DNA of 12,749 nt from Chloroflexi bacterium RBG_16_60_22 (lineage in GTDB: Bacteria > Chloroflexota > Dehalococcoidia > Dehalococcoidales > RBG-16-60-22). Position 1 is the first letter of the stretch; every line of letters starts with the position of its first letter. The DNA lies in contig MGNX01000001.1 of assembly GCA_001796935.1 (NCBI GenBank), positions 12,294-25,042 on the forward strand, in the 5' to 3' direction. The translations under genes were made by a program, and so were the position numbers. Under the pieces are notes generated by a model. It saw only the letters and a program-made list of their open reading frames with translations. It had not been told where the DNA came from and ran no database searches. This document shows, piece after piece, positions 1 to 7,791 of the stretch.

Positions 1-3000
1 AGGACTTCTACCGCAACCGCTGGGAATATGACAAGTCCGTCCGCAGCAACCACGGCGTCAACTGTACCGGCAGCTGCTCCTGGATGGTCTACGTGAAAAA
101 CGGCATCATCACCTGGGAGACGCAGGCGCTGGACTACCCGGACTTCGATAAGAATATGCCCCCTTACGAGCCGCGTGGCTGCCAGCGCGGCATATCCTTC
201 TCCTGGTATATCTACAGCCCCCTGAGGGTGAAATACCCCTATATCCGGGGGGTGCTGGCCGACCTCTGGCGAAACGCGAAAAAGTATTCCGCCGACCCCG
301 TCGCGGCGTGGGCCTCGGTGGTGGAAGACGAGGCCGCCCGGGCCCGTTACCAGAAGGCGCGGGGCAAGGGCGGTTTCCGCCGCACCTCCTGGGACGAGGT
401 CCTGGAGATTACCGCCGCCTCCATGATTTATACCGCCAGGAAATACGGCCCGGACCGCGTCGCCGGCTTTTCCCCCATCCCCGCCATGTCCTACCTGAGC
501 TACGCCGGCGGCTCCCGCCTTTTACAGCTCTTCGGCGGCGTCAACCTGAGCTTCTACGACTGGTACAGCGACCTTCCCCCGGCCTCCCCGGAGACGTGGG
601 GAGAGCAGACCGATGTCCAGGAAAGCGCTGACTGGTATAACGCCAGGTACATCGTGGCGATGGGCTCCAACCTGAATATGACCCGCACCCCGGACGTCCA
701 CTTCGTGGCGGAGGGCCGCTACGCCGGGGCCAAGTTCACCGTCCTCTCCCCGGACTTCAGCCAGGTGGCCAAGTACGCCGACTGGTGGCTGCCGGTCAAG
801 GCGGGGCAGGACGGCGCCTTCTGGATGGCCGTCAACCATGTCATCCTCAAGGAGTTCTACGTCGAACGCACCGTGCCCTATTTCGCCGACTATCTGAAAA
901 AATACACCGACTCGCCTTTCCTGGTAGCCCTGGAGAAAGACGGGGATACCTATCGGGCGGGGAGGTTCGTCCGGGCGAACGTCCTCGACCGCTACCAGGA
1001 CGTGGAGAACGGTGACTGGAAATTCCTGGTACATGACGCTAACTCCGGGCAGCCGAGAATGCCCCGGGGCTCGATGGGCGACCGCTGGGCCAGGCAGGAC
1101 AAAGGGAAATGGAACCTCCAGACGAAGGACGGCCTGGATGGGGCCGACCTCGACCCGGTGCTCACCTTCGCCGGAGACAGCGGCGAGGTGTTGCCGGTAG
1201 AGTTCGCGGATTATGAGGGGCGGTCGGTCTCGTCGCGCGGCGTGCCCGTCAGGTACCTGGAGACCGAAGCGGGGCGGGTCCCGGTGACCACCGTGCTCGA
1301 CCTGCTCATGGCCCGCTGCGGGGTGCCGCGGGGACTGCCGGGGGACTACCCGGCCGACTATGATGATAAGAAGACCTACACGCCCGCCTGGCAGGAAGCC
1401 TTTACCGGCATCGACCGCCAGACGGTGGTGAAGTTCGCCCGCGAGTTCGCCGGCACGGCGGAGAAGACCGAAGGCAGGTGCACGGTTATCATCGGGGCCG
1501 GCGTCAACCACTGGTACCACAACAACCTGATGTACCGCTCCGTGATTACCGGCCTGGTGCTGACCGGATGTATCGGGCGGAACGGCGGCGGGCTGGCCCA
1601 CTACGTGGGACAGGAAAAGCTGGCGGCCATTGCCCCCTGGGCGACCATTGCCTTCGCCACCGACTGGGCCGGGCCGCCCCGGCTGCAGAACAGCCCCTCT
1701 TTTTACTACGTCCACACCGACCAGTGGCGATATGAGGGCAGCTTTAGCGATTACAACCCGCCGTCCGGCAACGGCAAGCTGGCGCAGGGACACACCATGG
1801 ACATGCAGGCCCGGGCGGTGCACCTGGGCTGGCTCCCCTTCTTCCCGCAGTTCAACAAGAACCCCTTCGCCCTGGTCGAGGCGGCCAAAAAAGCCGGCGC
1901 CGGCACCGACGAAGAGATTATCGCCTGGGTGGTGGCGCAGCTGAAGACCGGCCAGGTGCGCTTTGCCATCGACGACCCGGACGCGCCGGAAAACTGGCCC
2001 CGCCTCTGGCTGGTCTGGCGCGGCAACGCCCTGATGTCCAGCGCCAAGGGGCACGAGTACTTCCTCAAGCATTACCTCGGTACGGACAGCACCGTGAACG
2101 CCGACGAGGTGGCCGGGGAAAGCGTCAAGGACGTCCGGTGGCGCCCGGAGGCCCCCGAGGGCAAGCTGGACCTGGTGGTGGATATCAACTTCCGCATGGA
2201 TACCACCGCCCTCTTCTCCGATATCGTCCTGCCCACGGCTACCTGGTACGAGAAGGACGACCTCTCCTCCACCGACCTCCACACCTATATCCACCCGCTC
2301 TCCCGGGCCGTGCCGCCCTGCTGGGAATCGAAGAGCGACTGGGATATCTTCAAGTCGATTGCCCAAAAGGTCAGCGAGCTGGCCGTGAGCCACTTTACCG
2401 GGCCGGTCAGGGAAATCGTCTGCGTGCCGCTCCAGCACGATAGCGTCGACGAAATTGCGCAGGCGCAAATCAAGGACTGGACCAGGGGCGAATGCGAGCC
2501 GGTCCCCGGCAAGACCATGCCCCATCTCCGGGTGGTGGAAAGGAACTACGCCGACCTTTACCAGCGTTTTATCTCCCTCGGCCCGCTGGCCCGGCAGAAC
2601 GGCATCGGCGCCCACGGCGTCAGGTGGGGCATCCAGGAGTTTTACGACCAGCTGCTGGACTCCCGCCCCACCCAGCAGTGGGACGGCGGCAGGTACCCCT
2701 CACTGGCCGATGCCCGGGAAGCCGCCGACGTCATCCTCCACCTCGCCCCCGAGACCAACGGGGAGGTGGCACTAAAAGCTTTTAAAGAATACGAAAAGCT
2801 GGTCGGCGTGCCCCTGGCCGACCTGGCCGAAAGCGGCCGCGGCGTATCGTCGACATTCATGGACCTGCAGCAGCAGCCGGCCCGTCTGCTCACCAGCCCT
2901 TGCTGGTCCGGCATCATCAACGGCGGGAGAGCCTATTCGCCTTTCTGCATCAATACCGAGCGCCTGGTACCCTGGCGCACCCTGACCGGGCGCCAGCAGC

Positions 3001-3572
3001 TCTATCTCGAACACGAGCTATACCTCGCCTTCGGCGAGAACCTGCCCGTCTATAAGCCCAACCCCGGGCCGCAGGACTTCGGGGACTTTACCCGGACCCG
3101 GCCGGAAGGCAAGAGTATCATGCTCAACTACCTCACGCCCCACGGCAAGTGGCATATCCACTCCACCTACGGCGATACCGAGCTGATGCTGACGCTGTCG
3201 CGCGGCGGCGAGCCCTTCTGGATAAGCGAGGAGGACGCCGGCGGGATAGGCGTCCGGGACAACGACTGGGTGGAAGTTTACAACGACCACGGCGTCGTGG
3301 TGGCCCGGGCGGTGGTCAGCGCCAGGATTCCCAAAGGCACCTGCTTCCTCTACCACTCGCCGGAACGGACTATCTCCGTCCCCAAATCCCCCCTCCGGGG
3401 AAACCGGCGGGCCGGGGGGCACAACAGTCTTACCCGGGCCCGGCTCAAGCCGGTGCTGATGGCCGGTGGCTACGCGCAGTTTACCTACTCGTTCAACTAC
3501 TGGGGCCCCACCGGAATCAACCGGGATACCTACGTCCTGGTGAGAAAACTGGAAGGCGAACCGGTCTGGTAA
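1..3572 (+). CDS. narG: Respiratory nitrate reductase alpha subunit NarG (5' end cut off)
   Basis: This is the catalytic Mo-bisMGD subunit that reduces nitrate to nitrite at the inner face of the membrane in the NarGHI complex. The reading frame is open from position 3, so the ATG at 84 is internal and the true start lies before the window; 1189 residues are visible against 1247 in E. coli NarG. The FS0 [4Fe-4S] ligands are seen as His (codon 51-53) and Cys (63-65, 75-77 and 180-182) in HGVNCTGSC...EPRGC, with the E. coli spacing. The Mo-ligand Asp is at 570-572 in SDLPPASP, followed by GEQTD. Other NarG-specific stretches are GPDRVAGFSPIPAMS, NHWYHNN, YVGQEK, LPTATWYEKDD and the C-terminal GGYAQFTYSFNYWG. 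A Tat signal or its absence cannot be judged because the N-terminus is missing. The stop overlaps the narH ribosome binding site, so the two are co-transcribed. The family assignment is certain. Confidence 0.98.
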   Translation, partial: DFYRNRWEYDKSVRSNHGVNCTGSCSWMVYVKNGIITWETQALDYPDFDKNMPPYEPRGCQRGISFSWYIYSPLRVKYPYIRGVLADLWRNAKKYSADPVAAWASVVEDEAARARYQKARGKGGFRRTSWDEVLEITAASMIYTARKYGPDRVAGFSPIPAMSYLSYAGGSRLLQLFGGVNLSFYDWYSDLPPASPETWGEQTDVQESADWYNARYIVAMGSNLNMTRTPDVHFVAEGRYAGAKFTVLSPDFSQVAKYADWWLPVKAGQDGAFWMAVNHVILKEFYVERTVPYFADYLKKYTDSPFLVALEKDGDTYRAGRFVRANVLDRYQDVENGDWKFLVHDANSGQPRMPRGSMGDRWARQDKGKWNLQTKDGLDGADLDPVLTFAGDSGEVLPVEFADYEGRSVSSRGVPVRYLETEAGRVPVTTVLDLLMARCGVPRGLPGDYPADYDDKKTYTPAWQEAFTGIDRQTVVKFAREFAGTAEKTEGRCTVIIGAGVNHWYHNNLMYRSVITGLVLTGCIGRNGGGLAHYVGQEKLAAIAPWATIAFATDWAGPPRLQNSPSFYYVHTDQWRYEGSFSDYNPPSGNGKLAQGHTMDMQARAVHLGWLPFFPQFNKNPFALVEAAKKAGAGTDEEIIAWVVAQLKTGQVRFAIDDPDAPENWPRLWLVWRGNALMSSAKGHEYFLKHYLGTDSTVNADEVAGESVKDVRWRPEAPEGKLDLVVDINFRMDTTALFSDIVLPTATWYEKDDLSSTDLHTYIHPLSRAVPPCWESKSDWDIFKSIAQKVSELAVSHFTGPVREIVCVPLQHDSVDEIAQAQIKDWTRGECEPVPGKTMPHLRVVERNYADLYQRFISLGPLARQNGIGAHGVRWGIQEFYDQLLDSRPTQQWDGGRYPSLADAREAADVILHLAPETNGEVALKAFKEYEKLVGVPLADLAESGRGVSSTFMDLQQQPARLLTSPCWSGIINGGRAYSPFCINTERLVPWRTLTGRQQLYLEHELYLAFGENLPVYKPNPGPQDFGDFTRTRPEGKSIMLNYLTPHGKWHIHSTYGDTELMLTLSRGGEPFWISEEDAGGIGVRDNDWVEVYNDHGVVVARAVVSARIPKGTCFLYHSPERTISVPKSPLRGNRRAGGHNSLTRARLKPVLMAGGYAQFTYSFNYWGPTGINRDTYVLVRKLEGEPVW

Positions 3573-3582
3573 GGAGAAGATG

Positions 3583-5073
3583 ATGGACGTTAGAGCGCAG
3601 TTATCATCCGTGTTTCACCTGGACAAGTGTATCGGCTGCCATACCTGCAGCCTGGCCTGCAACAACCTCTGGACTTCCCGCGACGGCACCGAATACATGT
3701 GGTGGAACAACGTGGAGACCAAGCCGGGGACGGGCTACCCGACCCTGTGGGAAGACCAGGCCAAGTACCGCGGCGGCTGGGAGGTCAAGGGGAACTCCCT
3801 GGTACCCCGCACCGGCGGGAGGCTGGGAATACTGACCAGTATGTTCTACAATCCTCACCTGCCGACCATGGACGACTATTACGAGCCGTGGACCTACGAT
3901 TACGAGCACCTTTTCACCGCCCCGCCCGGTGACGCCCCCCCAACCGCCAGGTCGATTTCTAAAATCACCGGCCGGTACCTCGACGTGGAGGCCGGCCCCA
4001 ACTGGGACGACGACCTCAGCGGCTCCCCGGTTTACGCTAAAAACGACGTTAACCTGAAAGAGCTGACCCCCGCCGAACGGGAGGCGCTCTTCCGGGTTGA
4101 GCAGCTGGTCTTTTTCTACATACCGCGCATCTGCAACCACTGTCTCAACCCGGCCTGCCTGGCCGTCTGTCCCAGCGGCGCCATCTACAAGCGCGGCGAG
4201 GACGGCATCGTCCTGATAAGCCAGGAGAAATGCCGCGGCTGGCGTTTCTGCGTCAGCGGCTGCCCCTATAAGAAGACGTACTACAACTGGAAGACGGGCA
4301 AGTCCGAGAAGTGCATCCTCTGCTACCCCCGTCTGGAGACGGGCCAGGCGCCGGCCTGCTTCCATACCTGCGTGGGGAGAATCCGCTATACCGGCGTCCT
4401 GCTCTATGACGCCGACGGCATCGAGGCGATGGCGAAAGCACCGGAAGCCGACCTGGTCGAGGCGCAGCGCCGCCTTATCCTCGACCCCGCCGACCCGGAG
4501 GTAGCCGCCGCCGCCAGGCGGAACGGCATCAGCGACGATTGGCTCGGCGCGGCCAAGAGCTCACCCGTTTACAGGTTCGTCAAGGAGTGGGGGCTGGCCC
4601 TGCCGCTGCACCCGGAGTTCCGCACGCTGCCCATGCTCTTCTACGTCCCACCCCTCCTGCCGGTCGCCGCTTCAACCAGGACCGGCCGCTATGACCTCGC
4701 CGAAAAAAGCTACCTCGGGAACAGCGAAAGCCTGCGCGTCCCACTGAAATACCTGGCCCGCCTTTTCTCCGGGGGCAATACCGGGATAATAAGCGGAGCC
4801 CTGAACAAATTATGGGCGGTACGCGGTTACGCGCGGTCGCAGACATCGGGACATATCACCGATAGCCAGGCCAAAGAGATGCTGACCGAAGCCGGATTAA
4901 CGCCGGACGCTGCCAGGCAAATCGCCCGCCTGACCTCCCTGCCCCGCTTCAACGACCGGTTCGTGATTCCGCCGTACCGGCGGGAGGAGCAAATCCAGCA
5001 GACGGTCGACCCCCAGCAGCACAAGTACCAGGTGGGTTTCGGCTTCATCAATCCGCCGAGGAGGGGGCTGTGA
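3583..5073 (+). CDS. narH: Respiratory nitrate reductase beta subunit NarH
   Basis: This iron-sulfur subunit wires electrons from the NarI haems to the NarG active site on the cytoplasmic face. Two ATGs sit in tandem at 3580 and 3583. I choose 3583 because it lies 6 nt after AAGGAG (3571-3576) and because numbering from it puts every cluster ligand at the same residue number as in E. coli NarH: Cys16, 19, 22, 26; 184, 187, 192, 196; 217, Trp220, 223, 227; 244, 247, 259, 263. Trp220 in CRGWRFC replaces a cysteine and marks the [3Fe-4S] cluster; the other three sites are [4Fe-4S]. The product is 496 aa, close to the E. coli protein (about 512 aa), and ends with a short divergent tail. The gene starts 10 nt after the narG stop and its stop overlaps the narJ start. 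Function is well supported by family knowledge and intact ligands. Confidence 0.98.
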   Translation: MDVRAQLSSVFHLDKCIGCHTCSLACNNLWTSRDGTEYMWWNNVETKPGTGYPTLWEDQAKYRGGWEVKGNSLVPRTGGRLGILTSMFYNPHLPTMDDYYEPWTYDYEHLFTAPPGDAPPTARSISKITGRYLDVEAGPNWDDDLSGSPVYAKNDVNLKELTPAEREALFRVEQLVFFYIPRICNHCLNPACLAVCPSGAIYKRGEDGIVLISQEKCRGWRFCVSGCPYKKTYYNWKTGKSEKCILCYPRLETGQAPACFHTCVGRIRYTGVLLYDADGIEAMAKAPEADLVEAQRRLILDPADPEVAAAARRNGISDDWLGAAKSSPVYRFVKEWGLALPLHPEFRTLPMLFYVPPLLPVAASTRTGRYDLAEKSYLGNSESLRVPLKYLARLFSGGNTGIISGALNKLWAVRGYARSQTSGHITDSQAKEMLTEAGLTPDAARQIARLTSLPRFNDRFVIPPYRREEQIQQTVDPQQHKYQVGFGFINPPRRGL

Positions 5074-5630
5074 TATTCCCCGAAGAGACCGGACAGCTCT
5101 GCCGACTCTTTGCCGATGTCCTGGACTACCCCGGCGCAGCGCTGGTGACGTCCGCCGAAGACTGCGCCGCCGGGCTGAAAGCATCTCATAACGGCGCGGC
5201 CGAGGCCATGCAATCGTTCGCGGACTTTGCCCGGAGCCAGCCTCCCGGGGCGATGGAGGAACTCTATACGCAGACCTTCGACGTTACGCCGGCGAACACG
5301 CTGTACATCGGCTACCATACCTTCGGCGAGACTCCCAGGCGGAGTGTGTTCCTGGTAAGGCTCCAGGAAGCCTACCAGTCCCACGGGTTTTCCGGAGGGA
5401 CGGAACTGGCCGACCATTTGAGCGTCCTGCTGCGTTTCCTGAGCGTTGCCCGTGACCGGGAGTTCGCGGCCCCTCTGGTCCGCGATTGTATCCTGCCGGT
5501 CCTGGAGAAGATGGAAAAGTCCTTCCCGAAGGACAGGCCGGGCTACGGGCCAGCGGTAGGTTCGCTGCGGCGGTTCCTCGGCCAGATAGACCGGAAACTG
5601 ATAAAAAGCGGAGGTTTGGCCCATGATTGA
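5070..5630 (+). CDS. narJ: Nitrate reductase assembly chaperone NarJ
   Basis: This is a TorD/NarJ-family cytoplasmic chaperone that in characterised systems binds apo-NarG and coordinates Mo-cofactor and FS0 insertion before membrane attachment; it is not part of the final enzyme. The start is a GTG at 5070-5072 that overlaps the narH TGA in a 4-bp GTGA junction, with a strong GGAGG (5060-5064) 5 nt upstream, so translational coupling to narH is likely. The 186-aa product is shorter than E. coli NarJ (236 aa) but carries the family hallmark ELYTQTFDVTPANTLYIGYH...FGE at residues 64-87. It is predicted all-helical, with no signal peptide or membrane segment. Its 3' end overlaps narI by 8 nt. 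The narGHJI gene order makes the assignment secure. Confidence 0.96.
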   Translation: MIFPEETGQLCRLFADVLDYPGAALVTSAEDCAAGLKASHNGAAEAMQSFADFARSQPPGAMEELYTQTFDVTPANTLYIGYHTFGETPRRSVFLVRLQEAYQSHGFSGGTELADHLSVLLRFLSVARDREFAAPLVRDCILPVLEKMEKSFPKDRPGYGPAVGSLRRFLGQIDRKLIKSGGLAHD

Positions 5631-6303
5631 CCTCTTTCTGTTCGGCATCCTGCCCTACCTGACGATAGCGGTGGCGGTGACAGGGCTGATATGGCGCTAT
5701 GTCACCAACCAGTTCAGCTATTCCAGTGTTTCTTCCCAGTTCCTGGAGAACCGGCAGCTTTTCTGGGGCTCCGTACCCTGGCACTACGGGATTATCCTTA
5801 TCCTGCTCGGTCACCTGCTCGGCGTACTTTTTCCCGGGGGCATAAGCGCGTTCAACGGCGTTCCGGTCAGGCTCTACATTCTGGAGGGGACGGCCCTGGC
5901 CCTGGGACTGCTGGTGCTGGTGGGGCTGGTCTTCCTGCTGTTGAGAAGAGGCACCAGTGCGCGCCTCCGCGTGGTGACCACCCCGATGGACGTGGTGCTG
6001 CTAGTCCTGCTGCTCATCCAGGTAATCGCCGGCATCGGCATTGCCGTCTTCTACCGCTGGGGCTCGGCCTGGTACGTGCAAACGGCGGCGCCCTATTTCT
6101 GGTCGGTGGTAACCCTCTCCCCGAAGGTAACCTACATCTCGTCCCTGCCGCTCCTGGTACAGGTCCATGCCGTCAACGCCTTCGTCCTGGTGGGCCTCTT
6201 CCCGTTCACGCGGCTGGTGCACATGCTGTCGATACCGTTCGCATATCTCTGGCGGCCCTACCAGATTGTGATGTGGTACCGCCGCCAGCCGAGGAGCTTT
6301 TAA
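5623..6303 (+). CDS. narI: Respiratory nitrate reductase gamma subunit NarI (di-haem cytochrome b)
   Basis: This membrane anchor oxidises quinol at the outer face and passes electrons through two b haems to NarH, generating proton motive force by a redox loop. The 226-aa product matches the family size (E. coli 225 aa) and shows about five hydrophobic segments, the first beginning at residue 4. Haem ligands are visible as His54 and His64 (PWHYGIILILLGHLLG) and His182 and His200 (QVHAVNAF...TRLVHMLSIP); the last two are 18 residues apart, as in E. coli. The ATG at 5623 lies inside narJ (8-nt overlap) and is preceded by GGAGG (5610-5614) at 8 nt. Translation is therefore likely coupled to narJ. 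The gene is followed after 28 nt by narK. Confidence 0.97.
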   Translation: MIDLFLFGILPYLTIAVAVTGLIWRYVTNQFSYSSVSSQFLENRQLFWGSVPWHYGIILILLGHLLGVLFPGGISAFNGVPVRLYILEGTALALGLLVLVGLVFLLLRRGTSARLRVVTTPMDVVLLVLLLIQVIAGIGIAVFYRWGSAWYVQTAAPYFWSVVTLSPKVTYISSLPLLVQVHAVNAFVLVGLFPFTRLVHMLSIPFAYLWRPYQIVMWYRRQPRSF

Positions 6304-6331
6304 TCAAATACCGTTTCAAAGGAGTGTTTAC

Positions 6332-7615
6332 ATGAGCCAGCTGAAGGGTTCGCCAACCCGGGGGCTGTTCGGGGCAACGCTGGGATTCTTCATCGGGTTT
6401 GCCGCCGTATCCCTCTTCGGCCCCACGGCCAAGCTCCTGAAAGTGCCCCTGGAACTGTCTCCGGTCCAGATAGGGCTGCTGGTGGCCATGCCCATGCTCA
6501 GCGGCTCCCTGGCCCGGATACCCTTCGGCGCCTGGGTGGACACAACCGGCGGCAAAAAGCCCTTCCTGTGGCTTCTCAGCATATCAGCCGTGGGCATGGC
6601 CGGCCTGCTTATTTTACTGAACATTCTCCACCCGGAGGGACTTACCCCGGCCTATTTCCCCCTGGTCCTGGTCCTGGGACTGCTGGTCGGCTTCGGTATC
6701 GCCACTTTTTCCGTGGGCATCGCGCAGACTTCCTACTGGTTCCCCCAGAAAAAGCAGGGTTGGGCCCTGGGGGCTTACGCCGGTTTCGGCAACATGGCCC
6801 CCGGGCTGTTCGCCTGGCTGATACCCATCGTCGTCGGCCTCTGGGCGATAACCGGAGCCTATACCATTTGGCTCGTCTTCCTGATAGCCGGCACCATCGC
6901 GTATGCCATCATCGGCCGGAACGCTTACTACTTTCAATTATGCCGTCAGGGCAAGTCGCCGGATGAAGCCAAAAAGGTCTGCCGGGAATACGGTCAGGAG
7001 CTTTTTCCCGGCGGGGGGGTCTGGCACGGGCTGACCACGGCCGCGAAGCGGTGGCCGACCTGGTTCCTGGTGGCCCTCTACTTCACCACCTTCGGCGGTT
7101 TCCTGGCGCTGACGGCCTGGTTTCCCACCTTCTGGGGAGAGCTGTTCGGGCTTAGCCTGGGGACGGCCGGGGCGTTGACCATGATGTACTCGGTGCTGGC
7201 CTCCCTTATCCGCGTCCCCGGGGGTATCTTTTCCGACAGGGCCGGCGGCGAGCTGACGGTCATCCTGGCCCTGGCGACCATGCTCGTCGGCTCCCTCATG
7301 ATAACCTTTTCCGGAAGCTTCGGAATCGCGGTAACCGGGGCGGTAATCATGGCGCTGGGCATGGGCGTCGGCAACGCCGGGATTTTCAAGCTCGTCCCCA
7401 AGTACCTGCCCGGAGCCGTGGGCGGCGCCGCCGGCTGGGTGGGCGGTATCGGGGCCTTCGGCGGCTTTGCCATCCCTCCCCTGTTGGGCTTTTTCGTCCG
7501 CGTCCAGGGTACTTCCGGCTATTCCTTCGGTTTCATCACGTTTATCACCCTGAGCGTCATTTCCCTGGTACTGGCCTTCATTCTGCGGCGCGCTTACCGC
7601 GTTCGGGAAGTCTGA
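6332..7615 (+). CDS. narK: Nitrate/nitrite transporter, NarK-type major facilitator
   Basis: This 427-aa, roughly 12-helix inner-membrane transporter of the nitrate/nitrite porter family brings nitrate to the cytoplasmic NarG site and/or exports nitrite. Both nitrate-signature regions are present: GAYAGFGNMAPGLF at residues 147-160 and GMGVGNAGIFKLVPKYLP at 343-360. The two arginines that bind the anion in NarK proteins correspond to Arg62 (SLARIPFG) and Arg294 (SLIRVPGG). The DRAGG loop after helix 8 is the usual facilitator motif A. The start at 6332 has AAAGGAG (6318-6324) 7 nt upstream. The gene is 28 nt after narI and in the same operon. Sequence alone does not decide between nitrate/H+ symport (NarK1-like) and nitrate/nitrite antiport (NarK2-like); the presence of a cytoplasmic nitrate reductase fits either. 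Confidence 0.95.
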   Translation: MSQLKGSPTRGLFGATLGFFIGFAAVSLFGPTAKLLKVPLELSPVQIGLLVAMPMLSGSLARIPFGAWVDTTGGKKPFLWLLSISAVGMAGLLILLNILHPEGLTPAYFPLVLVLGLLVGFGIATFSVGIAQTSYWFPQKKQGWALGAYAGFGNMAPGLFAWLIPIVVGLWAITGAYTIWLVFLIAGTIAYAIIGRNAYYFQLCRQGKSPDEAKKVCREYGQELFPGGGVWHGLTTAAKRWPTWFLVALYFTTFGGFLALTAWFPTFWGELFGLSLGTAGALTMMYSVLASLIRVPGGIFSDRAGGELTVILALATMLVGSLMITFSGSFGIAVTGAVIMALGMGVGNAGIFKLVPKYLPGAVGGAAGWVGGIGAFGGFAIPPLLGFFVRVQGTSGYSFGFITFITLSVISLVLAFILRRAYRVREV

Positions 7616-7710
7616 TGTACGGGGATAAAGTCGGCAACCTGCTACCGGACAGCGTGTTCCTGGCGCTCGACTACCGGGTTTATTCCCGGAAAGTGGCCGA
7701 GATGACGTAA
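7615..7710 (+). CDS. Possible 31-aa small protein overlapping the narK stop
   Basis: An ATG at 7615-7617 overlaps the narK TGA (TGATG junction) and opens a 31-codon frame ending TAA at 7708-7710. Such overlaps allow translational re-initiation, which is the only positive sign for a gene. The peptide starts MYGDKVGNLLPDSVF, is mildly acidic to neutral, and has no membrane segment, Cys motif or recognised domain. A 5-bp hairpin (CCGGG 7674-7678 with CCCGG 7685-7689) lies inside it. No dedicated ribosome binding site is seen. It could equally be the remnant of a decayed gene or untranslated trailer sequence, since the same frame stays open for 16 more codons after the stop. Confidence 0.3.
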   Translation: MYGDKVGNLLPDSVFLALDYRVYSRKVAEMT

Positions 7711-7756
7711 TACGAGCTGACGAATTCTATCTTTTTCATTCATTATAAGGGAGGAG

Positions 7757-7762
7757 TATAAT
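7757..7762 (+). promoter_or_regulatory. Consensus -10 hexamer upstream of the fused flavoprotein gene
   Basis: A perfect TATAAT lies 29 nt before the GTG start at 7792, implying a transcript start near 7769. No convincing -35 hexamer is present at 16-18 bp; the expected window (7733-7740) is T-rich. The hexamer pairs as an inverted repeat with ATTATA at 7742-7747, and the 9 nt between are occupied by a purine-rich GGGAGGAG-type stretch. This suggests the flavoprotein gene can be transcribed separately from the nar operon, but read-through from narK is also possible because no terminator is visible between them. Confidence 0.45.
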
Positions 7763-7791
7763 CTTAAGAACCTCAAGCGTTTGGTGTTACG

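Noticed and set aside
84..86. ATG at 84 as the start of narG
   Set aside because: The frame is open to the window edge, and the preceding codons encode the essential HGVNCTGSC cluster motif, so this ATG is internal.
522..2615. 697-codon open frame antisense to narG
   Set aside because: It lies opposite a fully conserved NarG region and has no recognisable domain; long antisense frames are common in GC-rich genes.
3604..4365. 253-codon minus-strand frame within narH
   Set aside because: The opposite strand contains the conserved NarH cysteine motifs; this frame shows no domain and no ribosome site.
7674..7689. CCGGG-tttatt-CCCGG hairpin after narK as operon terminator
   Set aside because: Only 5 bp and followed by AAAGTGG rather than a T-run.
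7616..7791. CRP (TGTGA-N6-TCACA) or FNR (TTGAT-N4-ATCAA) binding site upstream of the flavoprotein gene
   Set aside because: I looked for both patterns here and in 11456-11557 and 11750-12032 and found no convincing match.
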